The notes under the pieces are model-generated. The model saw only the letters and a program-made list of their open reading frames with translations, was not told where the DNA came from and did no database searches. Positions 1 to 9,618 of a DNA stretch of 24,218 nucleotides are shown piece by piece; position 1 is the first letter of the stretch, and every line of letters begins with the position of its first letter. The translations under genes and the position numbers were made by a program. The DNA comes from Symbiodinium natans (Eukaryota; Sar; Dinophyceae; Suessiales; Symbiodiniaceae). The DNA lies in assembly GCA_905221605.1 (NCBI GenBank), contig CAJNDS010001294.1:1-24218 (forward strand), in the 5' to 3' direction.

Positions 1-459
1 GCTTGCAGCTTGCAGCTTGTAAGCTTGTAAGCTTGTAAGCTTGTAGCTTGGAGCTTGTAGCTTGTAGCTTGCAGCTTGCAGCTTGCAGCTTGCAGCTTGT
101 AAGCTTGTAAGCTTGTAAGCTTGTAGCTTGGAGCTTGTAGCCTGTAGCTTGCAGCTTGCAGCTTGCAGCTTGCAGCTTGTAAGCTTGTAAGCTTGTAGCT
201 TGGAGCTTGTAGCTTGGAGCTTGCAGCTTGCAGCTTGTAAGCTTGTAAGTTTGTAAGCTTGTAGCTTGGAGCTTGTAGCTTGTAGCTTGCAGCTTGCAGC
301 TTGTAAGCTTGTAAGCTTGTAAGCTTGTAAGCTTGTAGCTTGTAGCTTGTAGCTTGTAGCTTGAAGCTTGTTGCTTGTAGCTTGTAGCTTGTAGCTTGTA
401 GCTTGTAGCTTGTAGCTTGTAGCTTGTAGCTTGTAGCTTGTAGCTGTAGCTGTAGCTGT
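1..459. repeat. AGCTTGT heptamer/octamer satellite with 80-bp higher-order period
   Basis: The stretch is built only from 7-mers (GCTTGTA, GCTTGCA, GCTTGGA) and 8-mers (GCTTGTAA, which creates HindIII sites). The block of three 8-mers followed by seven-base units starts at about 15, 95 and 175, an exact 80-bp period (3x8 + 8x7). Shortened versions then start at about 233 and 299. From about 335 the array is homogeneous TAGCTTG, and from about 441 it becomes TAGCTG. The window begins inside the array, so the left end is unknown. No coding meaning is seen. Confidence 0.95.
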
Positions 460-582
460 CGTCGACGACGTTGTCGCAGTCGTAGTCGTGGAAGGGAACC
501 CACGAAGAAGGTGAGGAACGGGCTACCGCATGCGGGTTCTGAAGCCGAAAAGACGAGGAGCCGGGTGTGCCAGACCAGCAAA

Positions 583-792
583 GTAGTGGTAGTGGTAGTG
601 GTAGTGGTAGTGGTAGTGGTAGTGGTAGTGGTCGTGGCGGTGGTCGTGGTAGTGGTAGTGCTCATGCTAGTGCTAGTGCTTGTGCTTGTGCTAGTGGCAG
701 TGGCAATAGCAGTGGCAGTGGCAATGGCAGTGGCAGTGGCGCTGGCGGTGGTCGTGTTCGTGTTCGTGGTCGTGGTAGTGGTGGTGGTAGTG
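583..792. repeat. (GTAGTG)n hexanucleotide array with GGC/GCA/CGT variants
   Basis: About 210 bp of GTAGTG hexamers. A pure 5' block is followed by degenerate units (GTGGCA, GTGCTA, GTGTTC). Open frames through it translate to poly-Val or Gly/Ser repeats and are products of the repeat, not genes. The same hexamer occurs as its reverse complement (CACTAC) at 8949-9036. Confidence 0.95.
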
Positions 793-1315
793 TAATTACG
801 TATTTCGGTACTTCGTGTCCATCATTATGTATGTATTCCGGCTTTCTTTTTTCCTGTCAATACTTCGTTATTGATGCCGTCTTTTGTTCTCTTTTCGGAT
901 GTATTTGTTGTGCTCTTTCTTTCTGTACATATTTCCTTCTGCATGTTCTCATTGTTGAAGTACCTTTTTTCTTGCTTTCTCGCTTGCTATTTGCTTTCTG
1001 TTCATTAGATGTCTGTTTGACGTCTTTGTTTTTGATGCCTGTCCCCGCATGGCTCCGAAAACAAGCTGGGATGGCTTGGCAGAACAAGATCTGTCCATAA
1101 CCGATTGCTGTGCCGATCTTGTACTACAGCCAACTCGACGTTCAGTACACAAAGCTTGTCAATATCTGCTTCTGGAGCGTGTCCGCTCGAGTCCTAACCC
1201 ATTCTGTTTCTAAGAGACATTGCCTGGCAGATCTTCGCAGCCTCAGGATGCCTGAGGAAGTCCGAGGTACCGACAGCAGTTCTGGTATTTGAAGCAATCA
1301 CCTCTGAGCAAGAAA
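793..1315. other. unassigned T-rich stretch
   Basis: About 520 bp with pyrimidine-rich plus-strand sequence at 840-1030. I see no recognisable gene, RNA or repeat. Short open frames on both strands overlap each other and have no family resemblance. Confidence 0.5.
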
Positions 1316-1410
1316 ACACATCGCCACACATCGCCTCACTACAACTGCAGATGCTACATCGCCACACATCGCCGCACATCGCCGCACATCGCAACACATC
1401 GCCACACACC
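1316..1410. repeat. ACACATCGCC decamer minisatellite
   Basis: Imperfect tandem copies of a 10-bp unit (ACACATCGCC with CCG and CAA variants). It is interrupted at about 1335-1356 by a less regular segment and is most regular at 1357-1406. Confidence 0.85.
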
Positions 1411-2373
1411 CCACCAACAGAGTCTTGCATTGCACGGCTCCTTATCCAATATGTCAAAATAACACGTCCTCTCTGAACAACCAACATCCATGAAGATGCT
1501 GTCTGGAAGTTTCGCCCGAAGCAGCTACAGTACCATACAAGAAGTCCATCCCAAATGGGACTAATCTTCAGCAGGACGCTGTTGCACTGGCAGTCCTGCC
1601 ACCTGCCGGGGCACACTTTCAATGTTGAACTTCTGACCGCAAGATTGCCCATGTTCTTTTGTGGCGTAGAAGCCTTTAAAGCTCAGTCAACATTTGGCGA
1701 CTTCATGTACCACGAAAAGCTGTTGCAAGTGTGCAGAAGGCCTGACGTACTCATCCTTGCATCCAAAGCGAGAGCAGCCTTGATTTGCTGTTGAAAGCCA
1801 ACGGCTCAGATATGCAAATCAGAAGCTGCCAACAGCCATCGCATGTCATCGCCGTGTACTCTCGGCACTCGCATTGCTCTTTCAATTCCACGTTGCTGTC
1901 GAGAGGCTTCCAGACTTTGCAAGCACCGGATCTTTCGACCTCATAATCTGAAGCACCGTAAGAGAACTCCAGGCACTGGCCACTGATGTGTAGTGGCATT
2001 GTGGAGAACATCCATAAAATCCACCGGAATGCTGACGCTGAACCTATTGAACAAACGCAAGGATCTTCTTGCAAGCGAGAAGCTGTGAAGCTGGAGGCTG
2101 TCTCAAGAACTTTTTCGTCTTGGATCACAATATTCACCGTGTCTGATGTTTACTTACGTGTACTTGCGTCTCATCAGCACAGTGACCCACGGCACAGCAA
2201 GCGCAAGTGAGCTCGTAACGAACTGATGGTTTGATCGGAGCATTTTGTGACATTCTGAGCGAATACCAGCCCAGCGACTTCATCACAGGCAGATGGCAGC
2301 ACCCAGGCTGCAAGGCAACTTGGCTGTCAGTGCTGTGGAAACGACACACTTCACCAGATTCAACGTCTCAAAA
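1411..2373. other. unassigned, possible intron/intergenic sequence
   Basis: About 960 bp without a recognisable gene. Base composition is balanced, and open frames of 70-150 codons exist on both strands with no domain I can name. It could be intronic or 5' sequence of the putative spliced gene that ends at 2757. Confidence 0.4.
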
Positions 2374-2414
2374 GCTCTGCATTGGCTCTGCATTGGCTCT
2401 GCATTGGCTCTGCA
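2374..2414. repeat. 11-bp minisatellite (GCTCTGCATTG)
   Basis: About 3.7 perfect head-to-tail copies of an 11-bp unit. Because 11 is not a multiple of 3, the reading frame rotates through the repeat. Confidence 0.92.
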
Positions 2415-2469
2415 AGTCAAGCTACACACCAAGCAGGGCCCGGTGCATGTTGGCCACTGTTGACCTGGT

Positions 2470-2757
2470 GTCCAAACAGTGAAGTCAGTGAAGCAAAAGA
2501 CAGGCCTGCTGAGGCAGCAAAGGAAATCAGCCGACAAACATCGAAACCCGCAAAAGTTGATGACAGTAAGCCTGATGCTTCGCATTTCTTCTGATTGTTT
2601 CTGCTTGCATCACTGCATCGTCCTAGAATATCTTGGGCCTGCAGCACAGGCTACGATCTTCAAGGAGGATGCAGGCGAAAATGCCAAGCTCGGCGCAGCA
2701 AAAGAGGCACAGTGTCGCGCTACCTCCCATTCGAGCTCTCATGGTGAAGGCAAATGA
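2470..2757 (+). CDS. candidate 3' end of an intron-containing gene, function unknown
   Basis: I do not recognise a family. An open stretch (frame reading SEAKDRPAEAAKEISRQ... to PAKVDD) reaches GACA|GTAAGC, a good splice donor at 2566. A matching acceptor, CCTGCAG, ends at 2644, giving a 79-bp GT-AG intron. Joining the two sides keeps one frame, which continues DTQATIFKEDAGENAK and ends at a TGA at 2755-2757. Both sides have the same hydrophilic Ala/Lys/Glu-rich composition, which favours a real terminal exon pair. The 5' limit is uncertain: an upstream acceptor such as CCAAACAG at about 2480 is possible, and the start codon is not identified. The predicted tail has no membrane segment and no recognisable motif. 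Chance open frame remains possible. Confidence 0.3.
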   Translation, partial: VQTVKSVKQKTGLLRQQRKSADKHRNPQKLMTVSLMLRISSDCFCLHHCIVLEYLGPAAQATIFKEDAGENAKLGAAKEAQCRATSHSSSHGEGK

Positions 2758-2775
2758 GGGCGAAGCTTGAGAAAA

Positions 2776-2797
2776 ACACACACACTCACACACAGTA
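2776..2797. repeat. short (AC)n microsatellite
   Basis: An interrupted AC dinucleotide run of about 20 bp just after the putative stop at 2757. Confidence 0.7.
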
Positions 2798-3721
2798 CCT
2801 GACTAGAGCCTGTGAACCCCTGCCCCGCCTTGAGAGCCAGCTCAGCACATCATTGAGCCGAGCGGCGCCGATACAGTACATGTTGAGAATTGCGCAGCTC
2901 ATGCGCTGGCTTGGGCTGAGATGCGTGTTGCCCGAAGACTTTTCCCAAAGCATTTTAATTTCTGCAAAGCGTGCAGCGGGTCATTTACAAAGCCGCGGGC
3001 CAGAAAATGAAAGCGACCAAGCGAACAGTCGCACCACCATGCATCTAGTGTACAACTCTCCACGAATGGCTCCGTGGACCATACAGCTGCACCCGTGACA
3101 CTGCTTGCGTATGCCTTCAGCTCAGTTCATGCAGACGTCCTCAGCCCCTGGCAGGGCAACAAGAATGCTGATGCTTGCGCCTGCGCTCTTTCGAAAGCCT
3201 CCACAGCAAACTGGATGCGATAGAAAGCACCGACCCGTAGGCTGCAAGGGAAGTAGGTTGCTGGTAGGAGTTTACGGGCAGCCCATGCAGCAGACATGTG
3301 TCCAATTTCTGGCTCGGTCAAGCTATCGTTACATTCGCTGGTCTGAACAAGTAACACTCCAGTAAAACATAGTAAGATTGTAGCTTGGGCAACATCTCGT
3401 TCCCCCTGACCCCCCCCCCCCTCTACACACTGAGGCCCCACACAGATGCTTGGGCCCGCAGCTGCTGCGTCAGCTGCATAAGCGGATCCGCAGCTGCCTA
3501 CCCAAGCAACGAAAAGAGCACACCATGGATCTTGGGTCATGGCGTCATGGCGCAATGGCGTATGGGGTGCCCAGATGTGTCCAACATCATTGCAACATCT
3601 AAAGCCCATCCAAGCTCTGCACCCTTGGAGCCAAACTTGAATCGCTCGCAAGTCTCGAGCAGGCCGCCGGCTCTGGACATGGCCTGACACGAAATGCATC
3701 TCAGCTTTGTTGGTCTCTCAT
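2798..3721. other. unassigned sequence including a C12 tract
   Basis: About 920 bp with no recognisable gene. A 190-codon open frame on the minus strand (3127-3699) has an unconvincing Ala/Cys/Trp-rich translation and no motif. A 12-base C homopolymer sits at 3410-3421. Confidence 0.4.
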
Positions 3722-3905
3722 TCTCCTCTCTCTCTTCTTCTTTTGATTGTTCTTATTCTTCTTCTTCTTCTTCTTCCTCTTCCTCTTCCTCTTCCTCTTC
3801 CTCTTCCTCTTCCTCTTCCTCTTCCTCTTCCTCTTCCTCTTCCTCTTCCTCTTCCTCTTCCTCTCTTCTTCTTCTTCTTGTTCTTCTTCTTCGCCTTCTT
3901 CTTCT
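3722..3905. repeat. polypyrimidine CTT / (TTCCTC)n array
   Basis: A CTT-rich leader (about 3735-3776), about 15 near-perfect TTCCTC hexamers (about 3774-3863), then another CTT-rich tail. The strand is almost purely pyrimidine. Frames read as poly-Ser, Leu/Pro or, on the minus strand, poly-Glu and Arg/Gly; these are artefacts of the repeat. Confidence 0.95.
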
Positions 3906-4954
3906 GCTGGGCTGGGGGACCTCTCTGGAAAAGCTCTTGCAGCCCAAACGATGCGTGAAGTGAACTGTGAAAGCTGGCAGAATTCGCATAACAGGCCAAG
4001 TGGACGAACGAGCTGATTGGAGCCGACAACTTTGGTCAGCCGAGCCCTTGGCTAAACAGAGCTGCCCAGGCTTGCAACCGACCGGGATAATCGAAGGCCG
4101 CGTGTGCAATGCCCGAACTTCATCCGCTTTGTAGAACTGAGTTAACTGAGCCCTGTGCTTGAAACTCGCTTCTGCCAGCTGGGACTCGTCCATATCCCAG
4201 CACTGACTTTCGCAACACACTGACCTGCGGAGAGAGGGCTTTGACCCGGGGCAGCCCTTCTATATAGCACTCTGAATATACTTTGGACTTGCCTCACATG
4301 GCTTCCCTGAACAAAATCCATTGCCAAAGGTGATAAGTTCAACAGGAGTGATTGATTTGCTGTTTCGATTTGCACGGCCAAGGTTCTCGATATTCGCTAC
4401 TTAACCAATGTGCTACACAGCTGTACGGCGCACGAGATAGTGTGTGTGTGTGTGGAGATAGTGTTGTATGGAAAAGGTCGGCGCACGAAACTAGTGCCAT
4501 GAAGTGCAACATGATGACCCCGTGTCGTGAAAGGGCTTCGCATGAACTGTCTATACGCATGATACGCCGTGCCCACAAACACCCAGGTCTCATACTCATA
4601 TGTAAGTATGACTCCGTTCATTCTTCCAGCCTTCCAACAACTCCTATTTGATTTCCAAAACCCGAGAATGCAGTGCCACCTTCTTGCACGAAGGAATACT
4701 ACAAACCTTGCAGGGTTTTTAGGAAGCGTGGGACACGATTGTTGGGATTTGCAAGTAAGCAGCAGTTTGGAGTCATAATGGAAATAAGAAGTTCCAGTTC
4801 CATGGCCCAGTGTTCAAATCGTTCCAATTTAGAATGGAAGCAGCAAATGTTAGAAGATGCTAGGAAGGCACTTCATAGCTATAGAGGCTATTCGGTCTCG
4901 GTGCAAGCACGCAACACATGTTCTGACTGATTACTGATGTGTCGGTGTTGCTCA
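3906..4954. other. unassigned sequence with a short (GT)n run and an open segment near 4780-4930
   Basis: No gene recognised. A (GT)7 run lies at about 4440-4454. The plus-strand segment 4778-4930 is open and protein-like (EIRSSSSMAQCSNRSNLEW...) and ends in TGA at 4928-4930. It lies immediately upstream of the coding-like exon at 4956, and a weak donor (GTGCAAG at 4901) lies between them. No splice choice I tried joins the two frames convincingly. Confidence 0.3.
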
Positions 4955-4955
4955 G

Positions 4956-5074
4956 ATACCGCGGCCCTTGTGCTGCACACGCTGAACCCACACAACAAGT
5001 ACTTTAGGATAGCGGATCCCACGATGAGGGCCGATATGGCGCAGATTGGCGCAGCAAAGATTTGCAGGGTCTAG
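4956..5074 (+). CDS. coding-like terminal exon, function unknown
   Basis: Immediately after an acceptor-like TTGCTCAG (ending at 4955) a frame opens that reads (D)TAALVLHTLNPHNKYFRIAD... through IGAAKICRV to a TAG at 5072-5074. It gives 39 residues of ordinary, non-repetitive composition. I do not recognise the family. The upstream exon that should donate one base to the first codon was not identified with confidence. A spurious frame cannot be excluded, because the minus strand is also open here. Confidence 0.25.
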
Positions 5075-5190
5075 CCACTGCGGGCACCTGTCTGACGTTA
5101 AACAAGTAAGAGACCGTGGACATGCAATCCTGTGCATCACTGACCCACAGCCTTCCGAACAAGAGCAGCTGCAACAGCCACAACAATGAC

Positions 5191-5298
5191 CTAGCAAACT
5201 CCTCGAAAGCACCGACAACGAATAGATTGAAGCCCTCGACTTCCGTTTAAGGTCACAGCCTGCTCCAAGAGCATGGATAGGGGCTCTCCATGCGCCTC
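5191..5298 (-). CDS. coding-like exon on the minus strand, function unknown
   Basis: On the minus strand an acceptor-like GCCATTTCAG|GAGG (junction at 5298/5299) opens a frame reading EAHGEPLSMLLEQAVTLNGS and ends at a TAG at 5191-5193. The AG|G context is the form often reported for dinoflagellate introns. No motif or family is visible, and the exon is too short to be sure. Confidence 0.18.
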   Translation of the reverse strand, partial: EAHGEPLSMLLEQAVTLNGSRGLQSIRCRCFRGVC

Positions 5299-5302
5299 CT
5301 GA

Positions 5303-6951
5303 AATGGCATGCCGAAATCATTGACGAAGATACACAAACGGCATGACATGATCGATATGTCGATATGAGAGAGCGGACGATACAAATAACATTGAATACG
5401 AAGAGGGAGGACCTGAAACTACCGCGCTATGGCACGCTCACTCTGCTGGCTGATTGCCGTCACCGTCAATCAGATAATCTTACCGGCTGGCGGCTGGCTG
5501 CGTCCTGTTGGCGTCGCAGCTGAAGCTCAAACCAAAGTTCGCGTTGCCGCAAACGCCGAACAACCTGCATGCTGAGTGCCCATGAAGCAAACTATAGCAA
5601 ACGGCTTTTAGCACTTGAGAAGCTGTGACAGAACCTTTTCAAAACCCGGCCTCACACTTGTGCCGCAGCTCCTCCTCAAGGCCGAACACCCGCTGCCGCA
5701 TACTAGAGCCAGTGCAGGCACCGGGACCAGGCTCCTAACAACAGCCACATCTGAGCATTTGAAGCCACATTTCTGAAGCCTCTTCGATCCCGGACCTGGA
5801 CCACTTGTGCCTCTGCACGAGAGTTCGCATTGCTTTGCTCCTGGAGAAAAGCAGGAGATGCTTGCAGTTGCACAGAACGGGAAACGCGAACAAATGTTCG
5901 ACATGAGCTGTTCTGCACTGGCAATACCACTGTGTCAACAGGCCTGAAGCGTTGCAATGTCAGCTTCAAGATGCTTGTATTCCTCGCGAGCCGCACATAA
6001 AACTTGCTCGAAGCAACATCTGGACTGTTGCTACAAACGCCACAGATCACCACAACAACTCCTGGCAACGGATAGAACACTCACACACACACACACATTG
6101 CCACATTATCAGTTCCACGACGGCAACTGAATCAACTCTCTCCATGACAGCCGCCTCCAAAAGAGCGGCTGGATCGTCACAGCTGCCAGGACCAGCTGCA
6201 CAGAAACGAGTATGTTGGCTTGGGGATCTTGGAGCACACTACTTTCCGCGGCATGTTTCTTCCCTGTACACTGTATTCATGAAAAATATTCAGCTATCGA
6301 CTGCTTCAACGCAAGACATCTTCTGCCTTCCTGTAGAGTGCTAAAGATTCAAAGAGGGCATGACCATCAGCACAATCCCGTAATCCGACTGCATTTTCAC
6401 AAGCATACCGACGAGTTCAAGCCCATGGAACTTCCTTTCAACAGGTATGATTGGCTTCTTGTACTTCGGATGTTTCGGCAAGAGATGTCTGAATTCACGA
6501 GCTACTCGGGGATCAAGTTCTGGTGGCCTGGATAGCAACATCGGAGCTCTAAATCCTTGAATTCCAGCTCTGCTTCTGCTTCCTGGCACATGAGCATTGA
6601 TGACGTTGTGCTCCAAACACGCACGCAAAGTGCACATGCGCGCATGCGGCGTGTGCGAACAGCATCCCAGACAGCCCCGCTGAACGCGAGCTGATCAACA
6701 AAGAAAGGCCTCAGCAAAACAACAGCACATATCAAAAGCTCCTTGAGTTCACGTCGCAGGGCATCAACATCATCAATGTCCATGGACAAAACAAAACTCC
6801 AACTCTGCGTTCATCGGGAGGCTTGCTGTTTTTGCTCTTGCTATGTTTGGAATGATTGTTATGGAAAGTTGCATGCTGCACCTGCACCGTTGCCGTGCTG
6901 TCGGCCAAGGTCAACGGTCACAAGTCATACGCCAAACAGCGGCCGGGCTCT
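5303..6951. other. unassigned sequence with one minus-strand acceptor-like site
   Basis: No gene recognised. On the minus strand a classical acceptor (CTCCTGCTTTTCTCCAG|G, junction 5840/5841) precedes a segment open in two frames down to about 5735. I cannot decide which frame, if either, is coding. A (CA)n run sits at about 6079-6096. The remaining open frames overlap on both strands without recognisable motifs. Confidence 0.3.
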
Positions 6952-7093
6952 AAAGCTTCTGTTTGATCTGTTTGGGTTTGTTGAAATGGTGGACATGACA
7001 GTCACGCAATTACAATGGGAACACAGGCGAAAAGAGCGTTTAAACTGCATTCAAGTAGCGGAAAAAAGTTTGTTGGCAAACCTTACACAATAA
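6952..7093 (+). other. coding-like open segment, function unknown
   Basis: The last 46 codons of a longer plus-strand frame read LKLLFDLFGFVEMVDMTV... and end at TAA 7091-7093. The composition is protein-like and the stretch could be a terminal exon. No domain is recognised and no splice partner was found. Confidence 0.15.
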
Positions 7094-7095
7094 AA

Positions 7096-7327
7096 AAAAT
7101 GGGTGGGAATTGCCAAGCCGTAATAGAAGCAGATGGTGCACGGTGTATGTGAGCAACACAAAACCCGACAAAACAAAAACTAAACTCCAAAGAAACAGCG
7201 TGCTGGCAAACCCTAAGCCCTAAAAAGGAGATGTTGGGTGGGAAACAGTAAGCCTTAGAAGCAGCTGTCGAACCCTAAGCTCTAAAAAGGAAAAGGTGGG
7301 TGGGAAGCCCTATGCCCTGAAAGCAGA
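7096..7327 (+). repeat. degenerate ~62-bp minisatellite with CCCTAA-type motif (forward copies)
   Basis: Two clear copies start at about 7208 and 7270 (period 62). They share AACCCTAAGC(C/T)CTAAAAAGG, then GGTGGGAA, then a GAAGCAG or GAAAGCAG end. A partial copy at 7100-7132 shares GGGTGGGAA...AGAAGCAG. Reverse-complement copies lie at 7903-8050. Confidence 0.7.
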
Positions 7328-7902
7328 CCGGAAGGGATTCCGGAAGTTTTTGAAAACATTGGCCCGTGCGTACTAAAGCCTCTGCTCGCCTGGGGCCCGC
7401 AAAATGCCGTGTGCACCTTTGACACGTGGACTAGTGCGCTTTGGTTTTTTGTTTCTAAAGCGTGTTCCCCCATGTTTTGTTGTTTTGTGGCATGTTTGCG
7501 ATATCCATATTGGCATTGTGTTGATGTGTGGTGGTTGATGGGCTCAACCTGCTCAAGGCACTTCTTGTTGAAACAGACACGCGTTTCTCCATGCACTCTC
7601 AGAACACCGTGCTTTGGAGCTCGCCTGGGATAAGGGGCTGTCCCCAGTGAAAGCTCTATTTTGTACCCTAACTACGTATCAAGGCTGTTGAGCAGTCGGA
7701 TGGCATTCGGGAAGTTGCCGGGGGTTGGCTTTGCCAGCATCTTCACTTTGGAAAGATTTGGCAAGTCTGGAAGCCCCGCAGAATCCGAAGCGCATCTCAG
7801 CCCTTTTCTGGGAGATCGCCGAGCATCCGGGATGCAGAAAGTGTCAAACATGGAGCTGGTGGCAACGCTTTGTAGGGTTCAGTGCTGGGGCCTGGCAAAG
7901 AC
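7328..7902. other. unassigned sequence between inverted minisatellite arms
   Basis: About 575 bp with no recognisable gene, lying between the forward (7096-7327) and inverted (7903-8050) minisatellite copies. Confidence 0.4.
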
Positions 7903-8050
7903 CTTCCTTTTAGGGGTTTAGGGCTTTGCCAATCAACATCTGCTTTCAAAGCATAGAGCTTCCCCACCATCTCCTTTGCGGGCTTAAGTTTGTTGCAATT
8001 TGTTATCAAGCGCAAGCCTTCCCCCCCAACATCTCCTTCTTGCTGATTGT
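7903..8050 (-). repeat. inverted copies of the ~62-bp minisatellite
   Basis: Read on the minus strand, this contains AAGCCCGCAAAGGAGATGG, GTGGGGAAGCTCTATGC and GAAAGCAGATG, matching the forward copy at 7270-7327. It then reads GGCAAAGCCCTAAACCCC, matching 7205-7222. A further partial copy (AAGGAGATGTTGGGGGG on the minus strand) is at about 8018-8043. Confidence 0.65.
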
Positions 8051-8170
8051 CAGCTTCCCAGGCCGGGCCATCCAAAAGCACCCCAAAAGGCAAGATGCAC
8101 CAAAAAACTGGGTCCGCTCAGGCTTTCAACTTCCCAGGACGGACCATCAAGCCCTGAAAACACCCCAAGT
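8051..8170. repeat. two-copy ~76-bp direct repeat
   Basis: A CTTCCCAGGnCGGnCCATC motif occurs at about 8054 and 8130, each followed by an A-rich ...CACCCCAA segment. It is a degenerate duplication adjoining the inverted minisatellite. Confidence 0.5.
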
Positions 8171-8948
8171 TGCAATATGCATAATATGCACCCCAACCTG
8201 CAAGAACAAAAGGCTTTGAACGGGAGATGGCGGAAGTCGGTTGCTGTTGCTAGCTGCTAGCGTTTTTCGGTTTGGGCCTGCCAGCAAGACGTATCGTTGG
8301 GGTTTCTTCAGGTTGGTGGCGCTGCTTTGTGTTGCCGGTGGCATATCTGCCTCTCTAAATTTGGTTTTTGCAGGGTGATGCTTGGTGCATGCTCTGCTCC
8401 GGTCACTTGCACAGACCCACCCCAATTATGTTCTGCGTGAGTCGCTGCCCGCCTGCATGAAAACTCGGTTGTGGCTTCTCCCTGTACTTTGCTCAAAAAC
8501 CTGCAGGATCACAATCTGTAGGGCGCCGGTGCTTGCTGGCCGCTATGGCTAATTGGTGGAGTCATCCCGGATGCCAGATGGCCCTGACAAAACTGACCCC
8601 GGCATGGCAAACACACGAATCAAAACTCCACAGCACCCACTCCTGCGGAATAGCCGAATCGCCCCCTGCCCTGAGAAACCGGAAATTGCCGGAATCTCTT
8701 TGAAACCTTGCCTGAGGCAAGCGCGCTTTTACATTGTACTATGGGAGCCTCCGTAAGGGTATATTGCCTGGCCTGCCCTGGCTGCGCACGTACGCGTACC
8801 ATCTCCGGAAAGTGCATATGAACGGCTCCCCTGAAGCACTCCTCCCTGGTAAGCAGAAGGAATACAGTCACCCCCCATACCACTGGCAAAGAGGTAGAGG
8901 GTGGAGGTGTGCAGATTCGTTTGTGATTGGCTTGGTCGTGTGGAACGC
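8171..8948. other. unassigned sequence
   Basis: About 780 bp with no recognisable gene, RNA or tandem repeat. Short open frames occur on both strands. Confidence 0.4.
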
Positions 8949-9256
<308 letters not shown>

Positions 9257-9480
9257 TAGAAGAAGGTCCAGTGGACCCGGAGGAAACGTCCAAAGCAGAC
9301 TACTTGGGTTCCTTGGCCCTAGCGCATTCACTCGGTCAGCCGATTGTTTCCTTGCTTCGCTTGCAAGTCCCGAATCACAGCGCAACAGATCCCAATTGGA
9401 TCGTACTCAAGAGCTCGCAACCTGCTGCGCAGCTGCAGTACGTTAACAGGCACTATGGCGGGTTTGTTGCCTTCGGCTAA
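9257..9480 (+). other. open segment downstream of the CTA array, unknown
   Basis: One plus-strand frame leaves the CTA repeat and reads on for about 74 codons of ordinary composition (EEGPVDPEETSKADYLGSLA... to GGFVAFG), ending at TAA 9478-9480. The long apparent protein upstream of it is translated microsatellite. No family is assigned. It could be a decayed exon whose intron holds the microsatellite, or chance. Confidence 0.2.
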
Positions 9481-9618
9481 TAGCTCGGCTAAGCAAACTG
9501 CTTTGAGCTACGACCTGAGAATTGAGTGTCCACAGCTGCAGTCGAGATGACGTGAAGCTGTACAAAGCAAGAGCAAACGACATGCAATCGCTACGTCACT
9601 GCATCACATGCTACACTG

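Noticed and set aside
1-459. Regularly spaced repeats that might suggest a CRISPR array
   Set aside because: The units are contiguous 7- and 8-mers with no unique spacers, so this is a satellite.
567-1100. Gly/Ser-repeat protein frame
   Set aside because: It starts in the GTAGTG array and continues into T-rich sequence giving Phe/Cys runs. Both halves are composition artefacts.
3127-3699. 190-codon minus-strand frame
   Set aside because: No motif, unusual composition, and an overlapping plus-strand frame of similar quality.
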